This document shows, piece after piece, positions 8,590-22,989 of a stretch of DNA of 64,000 nucleotides. Source of the stretch: Pseudoxanthomonas sangjuensis (GTDB lineage: Bacteria; Pseudomonadota; Gammaproteobacteria; Xanthomonadales; Xanthomonadaceae); the NCBI RefSeq assembly GCF_010211755.1, contig NZ_PDWR01000010.1:47083-111082 (forward strand), read 5' to 3'. The notes below the pieces were generated by a model, which had not been told where the DNA came from, ran no database searches, and was given only the letters and a program-made list of their open reading frames with translations. Position numbers and translations under genes: made by a program. Position 1 is the stretch's first letter. Every line of letters begins with the position of its first letter.

Positions 8590-11250
8590 TCACTTCGCGT
8601 GGATCAGGTCGAAGATCCGCTGCTGCAGGCCGGGATCGTCGTCGAGCGAACCGTGCGTGGTGGCCTCGGTCGGCTTGCCCGGCCGCTCGCCGCCGTCCGC
8701 CCTGACGTGCGGCAGCCGGGACGCGCTCATCTGCGGGCTGGCCACCGCGATCGTCCGCGCGCCCCACGGCAGCGTCGCACGCGCCGGCACCAGGTCGCGC
8801 TCCATACCGAGGATCGGCGTTTCCTGCCGGTCCTCGAACGAACGCGACACCAGGTACAGCAGCGAATGGCCGTACGGCTTGCAGGTGGGGTCGGCGCGCT
8901 CGGCCGCGTCGGTCAGGTGGCCGACCAGCAGCCGGGTACCGGTCTTCTGCACCGCCTTGCCGAGGATCGCGTCGAATTCGTCGACGCGCACCGCCGGTGC
9001 GATCAGGCTCACCGTGCGCAGGTCGAAGCCGGCCTGGATCGCGCGCGCGCCGAGGTGGTTGTGCAGGATGGCGCCGGCGGAATGGCCGATCAGGTGCAGG
9101 CGGATCTTCGGCAACGCGTACTCGCGCGCCTTCGCGCGGTAGTCGTCGAACAGGATCCTGACGCCGGAATCCGGGTTGCTGCTGATCTTGCCGGCGTTCT
9201 CCTTCATCTCGCGCCACAGCGGCCGGCCGAGCGGGCGCGCCAGCGTCTCGAGGCGCTCGTTCCACCACTCCTTCCAGTCTTCCTTCAGGCGGTCCCAGGC
9301 GCCGCCCGCGCGCGCGGCTTCCGGCGCCAGCTTGTCCTCGATCATGTTCGAGATGGTCTTGATCGCGCCGGTTTCCCACATCAGGAAGATCGGGAAGATG
9401 CGTTCGTTGTACAGCGCCGGCACCCAGAAGCGGGCGTTCTGCGCCGCCGTGTCCTCGCTGGTGAGGCCGCCGTGCGCGTAGATGGCGATGTCGACCGTGC
9501 CGTTGGCCGGGATCTTCCATTTGCGGCAGGCTTCCTTCAGGTGGATCCGCAACAGCGCATCGATGTCCTCGGGCCGGGTGCGGAACTGGCCACGGCGGCT
9601 GAGCAGGCCGTTGTTCTCCATGTTGATGATGAACGGGCTCAGTTCGTGCGCGGCCAGAATCGGATTGTTCGACACCACCGCGCGCGAACGGTCGCTCTCG
9701 TCGGTGCGCAGCGACGTCGCTTCCGCGATCGCCTCGTGCTCGGCGGTGACCACGCCCAGCTGCGCGACCCAGCAGTCCATCGCGTTCTCCAGCCAGTCGC
9801 TGTAGCGCAGCACCGCGAAGCCGCCCTTGCCCCAGGCCGGGCCCCACGAGTTGTGCACGATGAAGCCGTCCTTGGTGTAGCCGACGATGGCGAAGGCATG
9901 GCCGCCGTCGGGGCGGCCTTTCAGGCGGCGGATCAGCGGCAGGTCTTCCGGGTCCTCCGGTCGCGGCACGGCGCTGTCGGCGAGCAGCTCCTCCCAGCCC
10001 CGGTGGGTGAAGGCGCTGGCGTACAGCGCGCCGACCTGGTCGATCGCGACATGCATGTCGCGCAGCGAGCGCGGATCGATGCGGTAGTAGGCGCCGAGCG
10101 GGCGCTTGATCGCGTCGGTCCACCAGTCCTCGCCGGCGTTCGGCCTGGCCTCGGGCATTTCCAGCTTCGGCCACAGCCGCGCGGCACTGGCGCCGTGGCG
10201 CAGCCAGCCCTTCAGCGCGCCGCGCAGCGACGAGCCGCCGTCCTCGTCCTCGCCGCCGTCGTCGTTTTCGGCCCACTCGTCGTAGCGGCGCGCCATGCTG
10301 TAGAGCATGTGCGGCGAGATCGGTTCGACGTGGCGCCCGGCGCGCACCAGCAGGTATTCGATGACGATCGCCAGCGAATAGCCGGTGCAGGCGCTGGTCA
10401 GGCCCTGGTCGAGGATCGGGCGCACGTCGCCCGGGTAGCTGACGTCCTTCGGCGCGGACGACACCGGTGGCTGGTACTCCCAGTCGCGCAGGTCGACGCT
10501 GTCCGGACGCACATTGAGCACGCGCGTGGCGCGTTGCCGCTTCCTGCGCGGTGCGCTGGCCTCCAGCAGTTCCAGCGGCGCGACCTCCGGCCGGCCGGGC
10601 GCGCAGAGCGAGCCGCGGCGCGGCCGTGCCGCCTTGCGCGAACGGCCGGCGCGCGCCGCCGTCCCGCCGAACCGGGCGTAGGCCGCGGCCAGCTTCTCGT
10701 CGTAGCGGTTCTGCCGGTAGCCCGGCCCGTTGTACAGGCGCGCGAAGCGGGCCCAGTCCTTGCGCCGCAGCGGCACGATCAACGGCGAGCCGGGGCGGGC
10801 GAGGAAGTTCGCGAAGGCCTCGACCTGTCCGTTCGCATCGACCGACTGGCGGTCGACGAAGCGACCGACGTTGTCGTAGCCGCACAGCGCGTAGTTGAAG
10901 CCCATGATCTGGAACGCGCCCCAGCTGGCCGACTGCAACGCGGCTTCCTCGTCCAGCGCCGCGGCCTTGTCCAGCCGCCGCCATTCGCCGGCGAGGCTGC
11001 CGGAGTACTGGCGGCGGTCCCATTTCGGATAGCTGATGTTGGGGTGCCCGCCGCTGTAGCGGCCCGCGGTGAGGCGGTGGAAGATGTGCCCTTCGAACAG
11101 GATCTTCGGGCGTCCGTCCGACGCTGGCAGGAAGCCGCTGCCGGCCGATTCCACTTCGGCGACCGCGCGCAGCGCCGCTTCCTCCACTTGCAGGCGCAGG
11201 GCCAGTTCCTTCCAGGTTTCCGCGGAAACGGTTCGCTTGTCGTTGCTCAT
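8590..11250 (-). CDS. Tripartite N-acetylmuramidase / papain-like protease / alpha-beta hydrolase
   Basis: One uninterrupted 886-residue frame holds three different hydrolase signatures. Residues ~10-195 resemble the DUF3380 N-acetylmuramidase (VAEVESAGSGF, candidate catalytic E32/E34; KILFEGHIFHRLT; SWGAFQIMGFN). Residues ~245-500 form a C1A-like protease: Q282 and C288 (DQGLTSACTG), H451 (GGHAFAIVGY), N467 (VHNSWGPAWGKGGF). Residues ~585-886 are an alpha/beta-hydrolase: oxyanion-like YAHGGL (591-596), nucleophile S724 (IGHSAGA), likely catalytic H866 (TTHGSLDDD). There is no signal peptide or membrane segment. The ATG has GGAG seven bases upstream. No secretion-system or immunity gene is evident nearby; it could be an antibacterial effector or lysis factor, but that is inference. 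Confidence 0.8.
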   Translation of the reverse strand: MSNDKRTVSAETWKELALRLQVEEAALRAVAEVESAGSGFLPASDGRPKILFEGHIFHRLTAGRYSGGHPNISYPKWDRRQYSGSLAGEWRRLDKAAALDEEAALQSASWGAFQIMGFNYALCGYDNVGRFVDRQSVDANGQVEAFANFLARPGSPLIVPLRRKDWARFARLYNGPGYRQNRYDEKLAAAYARFGGTAARAGRSRKAARPRRGSLCAPGRPEVAPLELLEASAPRRKRQRATRVLNVRPDSVDLRDWEYQPPVSSAPKDVSYPGDVRPILDQGLTSACTGYSLAIVIEYLLVRAGRHVEPISPHMLYSMARRYDEWAENDDGGEDEDGGSSLRGALKGWLRHGASAARLWPKLEMPEARPNAGEDWWTDAIKRPLGAYYRIDPRSLRDMHVAIDQVGALYASAFTHRGWEELLADSAVPRPEDPEDLPLIRRLKGRPDGGHAFAIVGYTKDGFIVHNSWGPAWGKGGFAVLRYSDWLENAMDCWVAQLGVVTAEHEAIAEATSLRTDESDRSRAVVSNNPILAAHELSPFIINMENNGLLSRRGQFRTRPEDIDALLRIHLKEACRKWKIPANGTVDIAIYAHGGLTSEDTAAQNARFWVPALYNERIFPIFLMWETGAIKTISNMIEDKLAPEAARAGGAWDRLKEDWKEWWNERLETLARPLGRPLWREMKENAGKISSNPDSGVRILFDDYRAKAREYALPKIRLHLIGHSAGAILHNHLGARAIQAGFDLRTVSLIAPAVRVDEFDAILGKAVQKTGTRLLVGHLTDAAERADPTCKPYGHSLLYLVSRSFEDRQETPILGMERDLVPARATLPWGARTIAVASPQMSASRLPHVRADGGERPGKPTEATTHGSLDDDPGLQQRIFDLIHAK

Positions 11251-11491
11251 CGGGTCGCTCCATTGCCAGGGTCGAAGCCGGGGGGATTTCCATCGGCGTG
11301 CAGGCGGCAGTTTCCCGCGCGGCCGGGAAAGGCATCGTGATCGGGGGCCCGCAGGGGACGGGCGCGCGCCGCATCGCGGGGGCGATGATCGATGGCGTTC
11401 CGCAGGGTTCAACGCGCGGCTGGCGATGGTCCGGCCAAGCGGCGCCGGATGCGCCGACGAAAGGAAGGGCGCGGCGGGAACCGCGCGGGGG

Positions 11492-12103
11492 TCAGAGCCA
11501 GGATTCGACGGCCTGCAGCATGCGTCGGCGCGAGAACGCGAAATCCCAGTAACTGCCGCCGAGCTGCCGCCACAGCACCGCCGAACGCACCGCGGCCAGC
11601 AGGATCGCGCGGATCTCGGCGACCACGCCGGGCTGCGCCAGGTAATGCGGATTGCCTTGCACCATCACCCGCGGCCGCAAGTGACTGAGCGTATCGGCAT
11701 ACAGGCCGCCGAGCGCCGACAGCACGTCGGGGTGGCTGCTGCCCAGTTCCGCGGCCTTCGGCGCGATCTCGAGCAGGCCGTTGTGCACCGCGCCGGCGGT
11801 ATGGGTTTCCTTGCCGAAGCGCCGTTCCAGCTGCAGCACCGCCATCACCAGCTTGAACAGCGCGGCGTCGTGCAGTTGCTGCCGGCCGAGGTGCTCGCCG
11901 AGGATGCGCAGCCCGGCGCGCAACGCCAAGGCGTCGCCGTACACGGCTTCGGCGGAGTCGGCGTCGATGCGGAACACGCTGTCGAGCGCGGTCTGCACGA
12001 TCGCCGCGTCCGCCTGCCCGGTATCGGCGATGCGGCGCACCTGCGCCAGCGCCTGGATCACCCCGGCCAGTGCGAGCACGCGGTCGCGGATGGCGTCGCT
12101 CAT
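11492..12103 (-). CDS. hflD: HflD homologue (DUF489), high-frequency lysogenisation protein
   Basis: The 203-residue all-helical protein matches HflD, a membrane-associated protein whose E. coli member modulates lambda CII stability; its housekeeping role is unclear. Recognisable segments are [32 protein letters not shown] and the C-terminal [18 protein letters not shown]. Its ATG overlaps the mnmA stop (ATGA at 12100-12103). The mnmA-hflD pairing is conserved in gammaproteobacteria, which supports both calls. A 240-base gap to the next gene upstream on the same strand holds nothing I can recognise. Confidence 0.9.
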   Translation of the reverse strand: MSDAIRDRVLALAGVIQALAQVRRIADTGQADAAIVQTALDSVFRIDADSAEAVYGDALALRAGLRILGEHLGRQQLHDAALFKLVMAVLQLERRFGKETHTAGAVHNGLLEIAPKAAELGSSHPDVLSALGGLYADTLSHLRPRVMVQGNPHYLAQPGVVAEIRAILLAAVRSAVLWRQLGGSYWDFAFSRRRMLQAVESWL

Positions 12104-13221
12104 GCCGCGCGCTCCGCGTCTAGGCGTCGTTCGAGCGGTGCGTCGGTGCGCGCGATCACCGCGCCGCCGAGGCAGACGTCGCCGTCGTACAGCACCAGCG
12201 ATTGCCCCGGCGTCACCGCGCGCTGCGGGCGGGCGAAGGCGACTTCCAGCGTGCCGTCGTCCTGCACGCTGACGCGGCATGCTTCGTCCGGCTGCCGGTA
12301 GCGGGTCTGCGCGGCGCAGTCGAACCGCCGCGCCGGCGGATGGCCGCCGACCCAGTGCGCGGCTTCCGACCACAGCTTCGTCGACTGCAGGTAGGGGCTG
12401 GCGGTGTCCTGGTCGACATACAGCACGTTGTTGGCCACGTCCTTGCCGACCACGTACCACGGCGCCGCGGCGCGGCCGCGCACGCCGCCGATGTTCAGGC
12501 CTTCGCGCTGGCCGAGGGTGAAATAGAACACGCCCGGGTGCGTGCCGATGACGTGGCCCTGCGGATCGCGCATCTCGCCCTGTTTCGCCGGCAGGTAGCG
12601 GCCCAGGAATTCGCGGAAGTCGCGCTCGCCGATGAAACAGATGCCGGTGGAATCCTTCTTGTCGTGGGTCGGCAGGCCGGCCTCCTTCGCCACGCGGCGC
12701 AGGTCGGGCTTCTGCATGTCGCCGATCGGGAACAGCGTCGCCGAGAGCTGTTCCTGCCCCAGCTGGTGCAGGAAATAGCTCTGGTCCTTGCCGCGGTCGA
12801 CGCCGCGCAGCAGCTTCCACGTGCCGCCGTCCTCGGCGACGCGCGCGTAGTGGCCGGTGGCGATCTTCTCCGCGCCGAGGTCCCGCGCGGCGTCGAGGAA
12901 GTGCTTGAACTTGACTTCGCGGTTGCACAGCACGTCGGGGTTCGGCGTGCGGCCGGCGGCATATTCGGCGAGGAAGTGCTCGAACACGCCGGCCCAGTAT
13001 TCCGAGGAGAAATCGCGGAAATGGAAGGGAATGCCCAGCCGCCCGCACACCGCGACCGCGTCGCGGCGGTCGTCCTCGGCGCGGCATTCGCCGCTGCCGT
13101 CGTCGGCCCAGTTCTGCATGAACAGACCGGCGACCGCTTCGCCGGCCCGGACCAGGCGCAGCGCGGCCACCGACGAATCGACGCCGCCGGAAACGCCAAC
13201 GATGACGCGCGGCGTGCTCAT
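12100..13221 (-). CDS. mnmA: tRNA-specific 2-thiouridylase MnmA
   Basis: MnmA installs the 2-thio group on wobble U34 of tRNA-Lys, -Glu and -Gln, using sulfur relayed by a persulfide. In its 373 residues the PP-loop SGGVDSS (11-17) for ATP, the catalytic C99 ([13 protein letters not shown]), the persulfide cysteine C195 ([10 protein letters not shown]) and the [10 protein letters not shown] segment are all present. It lies in an operon with overlapping ATGA junctions on both sides: nudix gene upstream (13218-13221), hflD downstream. Confidence 0.97.
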   Translation of the reverse strand: MSTPRVIVGVSGGVDSSVAALRLVRAGEAVAGLFMQNWADDGSGECRAEDDRRDAVAVCGRLGIPFHFRDFSSEYWAGVFEHFLAEYAAGRTPNPDVLCNREVKFKHFLDAARDLGAEKIATGHYARVAEDGGTWKLLRGVDRGKDQSYFLHQLGQEQLSATLFPIGDMQKPDLRRVAKEAGLPTHDKKDSTGICFIGERDFREFLGRYLPAKQGEMRDPQGHVIGTHPGVFYFTLGQREGLNIGGVRGRAAAPWYVVGKDVANNVLYVDQDTASPYLQSTKLWSEAAHWVGGHPPARRFDCAAQTRYRQPDEACRVSVQDDGTLEVAFARPQRAVTPGQSLVLYDGDVCLGGAVIARTDAPLERRLDAERAA

Positions 13222-13685
13222 GCGACGTGCTGCAGCAACGAAAGCGGATAACGACGGCCGGCGAGGAAGTCGCTCGCCACCTGCCAGACCATCGGGCTGC
13301 GCCAGCGGGCGCGCTCGGCCTGCAGCTCGTCCGGCGTCAGCCAGATCGCGCGCTCGATGCCGTCGTCGAGCCGCACGCCCGGATCGTGCCGCAACGGGGC
13401 GGCGGCGAAGGCGAAGCGCAGGTAATGCCTGCCGTTGTCCGGCACCTTCCACTGGTAGGCGCCGATGAACGCGGTCAGCTCGACGTCCCAGCCGGTTTCC
13501 TCGCGCGTCTCGCGCAACGCGGCCTGCGCCAGGCTCTCGTCCGGTTCCAGGTGGCCGGCCGGCTGGTTCAGCACCAGGCGGTCGCCGCCGGCGTATTCCT
13601 CGACCATCAGCAGCCGGCCGTCGCGGACCACCACGGTGGCCACGGTCACGTCGGGCTGCCAGCAGCTGCCGTCGATCCTGCTCAT
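13218..13685 (-). CDS. nudJ: Nudix phosphohydrolase, NudJ-like
   Basis: The 155-residue protein carries a complete Nudix box from G44 to W66 ([20 protein letters not shown] then TGW), matching GX5EX7REUXEEXGU. NudJ of E. coli hydrolyses HMP-PP and other pyrophosphates and sits next to mnmA, as here, so this is the best orthologue guess. The start abuts the stop of the preceding ybjN-like gene (TGAATG) and its stop overlaps mnmA's start, so all are co-transcribed. Confidence 0.88.
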   Translation of the reverse strand: MSRIDGSCWQPDVTVATVVVRDGRLLMVEEYAGGDRLVLNQPAGHLEPDESLAQAALRETREETGWDVELTAFIGAYQWKVPDNGRHYLRFAFAAAPLRHDPGVRLDDGIERAIWLTPDELQAERARWRSPMVWQVASDFLAGRRYPLSLLQHVA

Positions 13686-14183
13686 TCAGAACTCGTCCTT
13701 GCCGTCGCTCAGCTCGATCTCCATCTCGTCCGCGCTGCGGATCGCTGCGTCGATCGCGTCGCTGAGCATCTGCTCGCCCGCGTCCGCCGGGAGCTTGACC
13801 ACGAACACCGCCAAATTCCCCTGTTTGACCCAGGCGCCGAGCTTGCTGTTGTGCGACGCCTCCAGCAGGCGGTTGGCGACTTCGGCGGGGAACGCGTCGG
13901 CCTCGGTGCGCCAGGCCGGCGACCAGATCTCGCGGACCCGGTGCTCGCCGAATTCCTCGACCGGCGAGCGCACGTAGACCAGCTGGGTGCGGGCGGGATC
14001 GCCCTCGAGCTCGAAGACCAGTTTGTAGTCGTTGTCCTCGTCCACTTCGTACTGGTAGTCCAGCTTGTCCAGCTGGGCGCGGATGCCCGGATCGGCGGGG
14101 TTCTTCGCCGTTGCCGCGTCCTGCGCGCGCAGGGCCGGCGACAACAGGGCGAGGATGCAGCCAAGCAACAGCGCGTGGTTCAT
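13686..14183 (-). CDS. Exported YbjN-like protein
   Basis: 165 residues beginning with a signal peptide ([22 protein letters not shown]), followed by an acidic domain ([46 protein letters not shown]) that resembles the YbjN sensory-transduction-regulator fold, here in a secreted form. It is the first gene of the operon leading to nudJ, mnmA and hflD. Its function is unknown; the YbjN likeness is by pattern and moderately confident. Confidence 0.65.
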   Translation of the reverse strand: MNHALLLGCILALLSPALRAQDAATAKNPADPGIRAQLDKLDYQYEVDEDNDYKLVFELEGDPARTQLVYVRSPVEEFGEHRVREIWSPAWRTEADAFPAEVANRLLEASHNSKLGAWVKQGNLAVFVVKLPADAGEQMLSDAIDAAIRSADEMEIELSDGKDEF

Positions 14184-14269
14184 CGGATGGCTTCCGGAAA
14201 GGGGTTTGCGGGAATTGTGCGGGCCACGGCGCCGTCCGTCCATTCGGCCCGGCCACGACGGCACTTTCG

Positions 14270-14275
14270 TATAAT
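14270..14275 (+). promoter_or_regulatory. -10 box (TATAAT) of clpS, leaderless type
   Basis: A perfect TATAAT ends six bases before the clpS ATG (TATAAT-TGGGGC-ATG). With the usual 6-8 base distance from -10 to the transcription start, the message would begin at the ATG itself. No clear -35 element or ribosome binding site is visible. Confidence 0.7.
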
Positions 14276-14281
14276 TGGGGC

Positions 14282-14602
14282 ATGTCCCGCAAAACCGAAC
14301 AGGAACTCGAGCATGGCGTGCTGGTGGAAACCGGCAAGCCCGAGGTCGCGCCGCCGCCGCTGTACCAGGTGCTGTTGCTGAACGACGACTACACGCCGAT
14401 GGACTTCGTGGTCGGCGTGCTGCAGCAGTTCTTCGCGATGGACCTGGAGAAGGCCACCCAGGTGATGCTGCACGTGCATACCCGCGGCCGCGGCGTCTGC
14501 GGGGTCTATACCCGCGAGGTGGCCGAATCCAAGGTCGCCCAGGTCAACGAATATTCGCGGATGAACCAGCACCCGCTGTTGTGTACGATGGAAAAATCCT
14601 GA
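14282..14602 (+). CDS. clpS: ATP-dependent Clp protease adaptor ClpS
   Basis: The 106-residue adaptor delivers N-degron proteins to ClpAP. The signature [13 protein letters not shown] and the [19 protein letters not shown] segment are characteristic and include the residues that line the N-degron pocket. It precedes clpA by 123 bases on the same strand and is probably co-transcribed with it. No Shine-Dalgarno is seen, in line with the leaderless promoter immediately upstream. Confidence 0.96.
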   Translation: MSRKTEQELEHGVLVETGKPEVAPPPLYQVLLLNDDYTPMDFVVGVLQQFFAMDLEKATQVMLHVHTRGRGVCGVYTREVAESKVAQVNEYSRMNQHPLLCTMEKS

Positions 14603-14725
14603 CCGGGCGGGGTGCCGCCGGCGGGCGGGGACTGGGCAACGGTTCCTGAACGCTGTGGACCGCCAGCGTTGTGGAAATCCTCCGGCCAGGCCGCATATTG
14701 TGCGCGTCAGTAGCAGGAGTTTCCC

Positions 14726-17005
<2,280 letters not shown>

Positions 17006-17010
17006 GCACC

Positions 17011-17049
17011 GGTTCCTGGCTGTTGGTTTTTGGCCAACGACCAGGAACC
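17011..17049. repeat. Inverted repeat downstream of clpA
   Basis: GGTTCCTGG (17011-17019) pairs with CCAGGAACC (17041-17049), and an inner GTTGG (17022-17026) with CCAAC (17034-17038), around TTTTTGG. This long hairpin sits between the clpA stop and the terminator. It could stabilise the 3' end or be a dispersed repeat; it has no T-tract. Confidence 0.6.
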
Positions 17050-17063
17050 AGCAACCGAGAACG

Positions 17064-17090
17064 AAAAAGGCGGCCAATGGCCGCCTTTTT
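17064..17090. terminator. Bidirectional terminator between clpA and infA
   Basis: AAAAAGGCGGCC and GGCCGCCTTTTT form a 12-bp stem with the A-tract on one side and T-tract on the other, so it can terminate clpA on the plus strand and infA on the minus strand. Confidence 0.85.
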
Positions 17091-17108
17091 CCTGCGCCAT
17101 GCGCGAAC

Positions 17109-17327
17109 TCAGCGCTGGCGGTAGGTGATCCGACCCTTGCTCAGGTCGTACGGGGTCATCTCCACTTTGACCTTGTCGCCGGTCAGGATGCGGATGTAGT
17201 TCTTGCGCATGCGCCCGGAGATGTGGGCGATGATCTCGTGGCCATTTTCCAGCTTGACCCGGAACATGGTGTTGGGCAGCGTCTCGGTGACGGTGCCTTC
17301 GAATTCGATCGAATCGTCTTTCGACAT
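17109..17327 (-). CDS. infA: Translation initiation factor IF-1
   Basis: A 72-residue S1-fold protein that binds the ribosomal A site with IF-2 and IF-3. [13 protein letters not shown], the [13 protein letters not shown] segment and the [10 protein letters not shown] end are diagnostic. The MSKDD start is chosen by family length; the longer frame upstream has no support. A TAAAAT -10 candidate at 17376-17381 (minus) would give a leader of about 40 bases. aat lies upstream on the same strand. Confidence 0.97.
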   Translation of the reverse strand: MSKDDSIEFEGTVTETLPNTMFRVKLENGHEIIAHISGRMRKNYIRILTGDKVKVEMTPYDLSKGRITYRQR

Positions 17328-17412
17328 GTAAACCTGAAGGGTGAACGGGGGCGGCACGGGCCGCGAAAGTCCGGCATTTTACGCCTCCCGGCGGGTCCGC
17401 GCAAAAATCCGG

Positions 17413-18162
17413 TTAAACGGGGGGCCGGCTGCCCGCCAGGGCACGGGCGAGCAAGGTGCCGAACCGCGCCGTCCACGGGCCTGGCGCCTCCGGCAAGGCG
17501 GCCTGTTCGACCACGGCCCGCAGGAAGCGCCCGCGCGGCCAGCTGTCCGCGCCGAGGCCCAGCAGGTGCTCGTTCTCGACCTGGGCGTCGATCAACGGCC
17601 AGCCCCATTCGCGCAGGCGCCAGGCCAGGGCGGCCAGGGCGACCTTGGATCCGCCGGATTCGCCGCTGAACATGCTTTCGCCGAAGAACATCCGGCCGAT
17701 GGCGACGCCGTAGATCCCGCCGACCAGACGGTCGCCGTCGAAGACCTCGACCGAATGCGCGTGGCCCAGCCGGTGCAGTTCGACGTAGGCCGCCTGCATG
17801 CCCGCGGTGATCCAGGTGCCGTCCTGGCCGGGCCGCGGCACGCTGGCGCAGGCGGCGATCACGTCGGCGAAGCGGGTGTCGGCCCGGATGCGCCAGTCCG
17901 AATGCCGCAGCGAACGACGGAAACGCGACGACAGGCGTACGCCGTCGGTCCGGAACACCGTGCGCGGGTCCGGCGACCACCACAGGATCGGCTGGCCTTC
18001 GGAGAACCACGGGAAGATGCCGTGCCGGTAGGCGTTGAGCAGGCGCTGCGGCGCCAGGTCGCCGCCGATCGCAAGCAGGCCGTCGGGCTGGCGCAGCGCC
18101 ATTCCGGCCGGCGGGAACGGCGCGGCCGGGTCGGGCGACAGCAGGAACGGGCGCTGGCTCAC
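17413..18162 (-). CDS. aat: Leucyl/phenylalanyl-tRNA--protein transferase
   Basis: Aat adds Leu or Phe to N-terminal Lys/Arg of proteins, creating N-degrons for ClpS/ClpAP. The 249-residue product shows the family landmarks PDGLLAIGGDL, YRHGIFPWFSEGQPILWWSPDPR, GIYGVAIGRMFFGESMFS and the SKVAL stretch. The start is GTG (18160-18162) and has no Shine-Dalgarno. A TAGAAT box ends six bases upstream, predicting a leaderless message. The pathway genes clpA and clpS are 0.4-3.9 kb away. Confidence 0.96.
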   Translation of the reverse strand: MSQRPFLLSPDPAAPFPPAGMALRQPDGLLAIGGDLAPQRLLNAYRHGIFPWFSEGQPILWWSPDPRTVFRTDGVRLSSRFRRSLRHSDWRIRADTRFADVIAACASVPRPGQDGTWITAGMQAAYVELHRLGHAHSVEVFDGDRLVGGIYGVAIGRMFFGESMFSGESGGSKVALAALAWRLREWGWPLIDAQVENEHLLGLGADSWPRGRFLRAVVEQAALPEAPGPWTARFGTLLARALAGSRPPV

Positions 18163-18168
18163 GCGCGC

Positions 18169-18174
18169 ATTCTA
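18169..18174 (-). promoter_or_regulatory. -10 box (TAGAAT) of aat, overlapping the upstream stop codon
   Basis: On the minus strand TAGAAT-GCGCGC-GTG precedes aat with exactly six bases between. The TAG of the hexamer is also the stop codon of the FemAB-like gene, so the promoter is embedded in the gene junction. Confidence 0.6.
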
Positions 18175-19332
18175 GGTGGCGCGGAACGGGGAATGCGCGG
18201 CCAGCGCCCGTGCGTAGCTGCGCACCGAAGCGGATTCGTCGTCGCACCAGCGGCGCAGCGCCGCGGCGAAGACCGGGTCGGCGATCCAGTGCCGGCTGTG
18301 CACGAAGGCCGGCAGGAAGCCGCGCGCGATCTTGTGTTCGCCCTGCGCGCCGGGTTCGAAGCGGGCAAGGCCTTCCCGCAGGCAGTATTCGATGCCCTGG
18401 TAGTAGCAGGTTTCGAAATGCAGGCCGGGCAGGATCGCGCGCGCGCCCCAGTAGCGGCCGTACAGGGTGTCGCCGCCGCGCAGGCACAGGGCGCCAGCGA
18501 CCGGCTCGCCCTCGTGGTCGGCGAGGAACAGCACCAGTTGCCGCGGCATCGCCTTCGCCAGGTGGCGCAGGAAATCGAAGGTCAGCGCCGGCGAGTTGCC
18601 GTATTCAGCGAAGGTCTGCAGGTAGAAGCCGAACATCGCGGCGAGATCGCCATCGCCGGCCTCGTCGCCGTGCAGCACGCGGAACGCCACGCCGGCGCGC
18701 CGTACCTTGGCGCGTTCCTGGCGGATGTTCTTGCGGTGCTTGTGGTCCATCGCGGCAAGGAAATCGTCGAACGACCGCCAGCCGGCTTCGTTGCGCCAGT
18801 GGTATTGCACGTCGGTCCGCGCGAGCCAGCCGTCGCCGAATACGCCGTCCTCGCTCCGGGGATGGAAATTGACGTGTGCCGACGAAAGGCCGAGGCGGCG
18901 GGTTTCATCGACGATGGCGTCGAGCAGCCCGGCGCGCGATCCCGCGTCGCGCGTCAGCAGGCGCGGGCCGGTCACGGGCGAGTAGGGCACGGCACCGAGC
19001 CATTTCGGGTAGTAGTCCGCCTTTGCGGAATGGCCAAGGCCATTCCGCGGATCACGCCCATGCCGCGCATAGGCATGCGCCCATGCATGGTCGAAGACGA
19101 ATTCGCCGTGCGAATTGGTCTTCAGGTAGCCCGGCGCGGCGGCGGCGAGTTCGCCGCCTTCCCACAGCGTGACGTGATGCGGTTTCCAGCCCCAGTCCTC
19201 GCGCAGGCAGCCGGTTTCCTCCAGGCCCGACAGGAAGGCGTGGGCGACGAAGGGGTTGCGGCCGTCGTGCAGGGCGTCCCAGACGGAAGCGGGGAGGTCG
19301 GCGAGGTTTTCGAGGATGCGGATTCGGGGCAT
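18172..19332 (-). CDS. FemAB-like/GNAT-fold protein (PF04339-type)
   Basis: A 386-residue cytosolic protein of the 'peptidogalycan biosynthesis/recognition' family related to FemAB aminoacyl transferases. Recognisable parts: N-terminal ALHDGRNPFVAHAFLSGLE, central FDHAWAHAYARHG and YYPKWLGAVPYSPVTGPRLL, the HRKNIRQERAKVRRAG helix, and the C-terminal FETCYYQGIEYCLREGL and GEHKIARGFLP. Its biochemical role is not established. It ends inside the aat promoter, so the two are adjacent but probably separately transcribed. Confidence 0.8.
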   Translation of the reverse strand: MPRIRILENLADLPASVWDALHDGRNPFVAHAFLSGLEETGCLREDWGWKPHHVTLWEGGELAAAAPGYLKTNSHGEFVFDHAWAHAYARHGRDPRNGLGHSAKADYYPKWLGAVPYSPVTGPRLLTRDAGSRAGLLDAIVDETRRLGLSSAHVNFHPRSEDGVFGDGWLARTDVQYHWRNEAGWRSFDDFLAAMDHKHRKNIRQERAKVRRAGVAFRVLHGDEAGDGDLAAMFGFYLQTFAEYGNSPALTFDFLRHLAKAMPRQLVLFLADHEGEPVAGALCLRGGDTLYGRYWGARAILPGLHFETCYYQGIEYCLREGLARFEPGAQGEHKIARGFLPAFVHSRHWIADPVFAAALRRWCDDESASVRSYARALAAHSPFRAT

Positions 19333-19357
19333 TCGGCCTGCTCGCCGACGTCAGGGG

Positions 19358-20507
<1,150 letters not shown>

Positions 20508-20600
20508 GTGGCGACGGCAGCCGGGAACCCGGGCTGGAAAGCCTCGCAGATTCGTTTATTATCAAACACTAACGGAACAATCCTAAGGTTCGGAAAAAAG

Positions 20601-22964
<2,364 letters not shown>

Positions 22965-22989
22965 TTTGCTTTTTCGCGGGGAGTACCGG

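Noticed and set aside
8515..11340. A 941-codon open frame on the plus strand opposite the three-domain hydrolase
   Set aside because: It is a GC-driven shadow: the translation is low-complexity Arg/Ala/Gly/Asp with no motif, while the minus strand carries three intact active sites.
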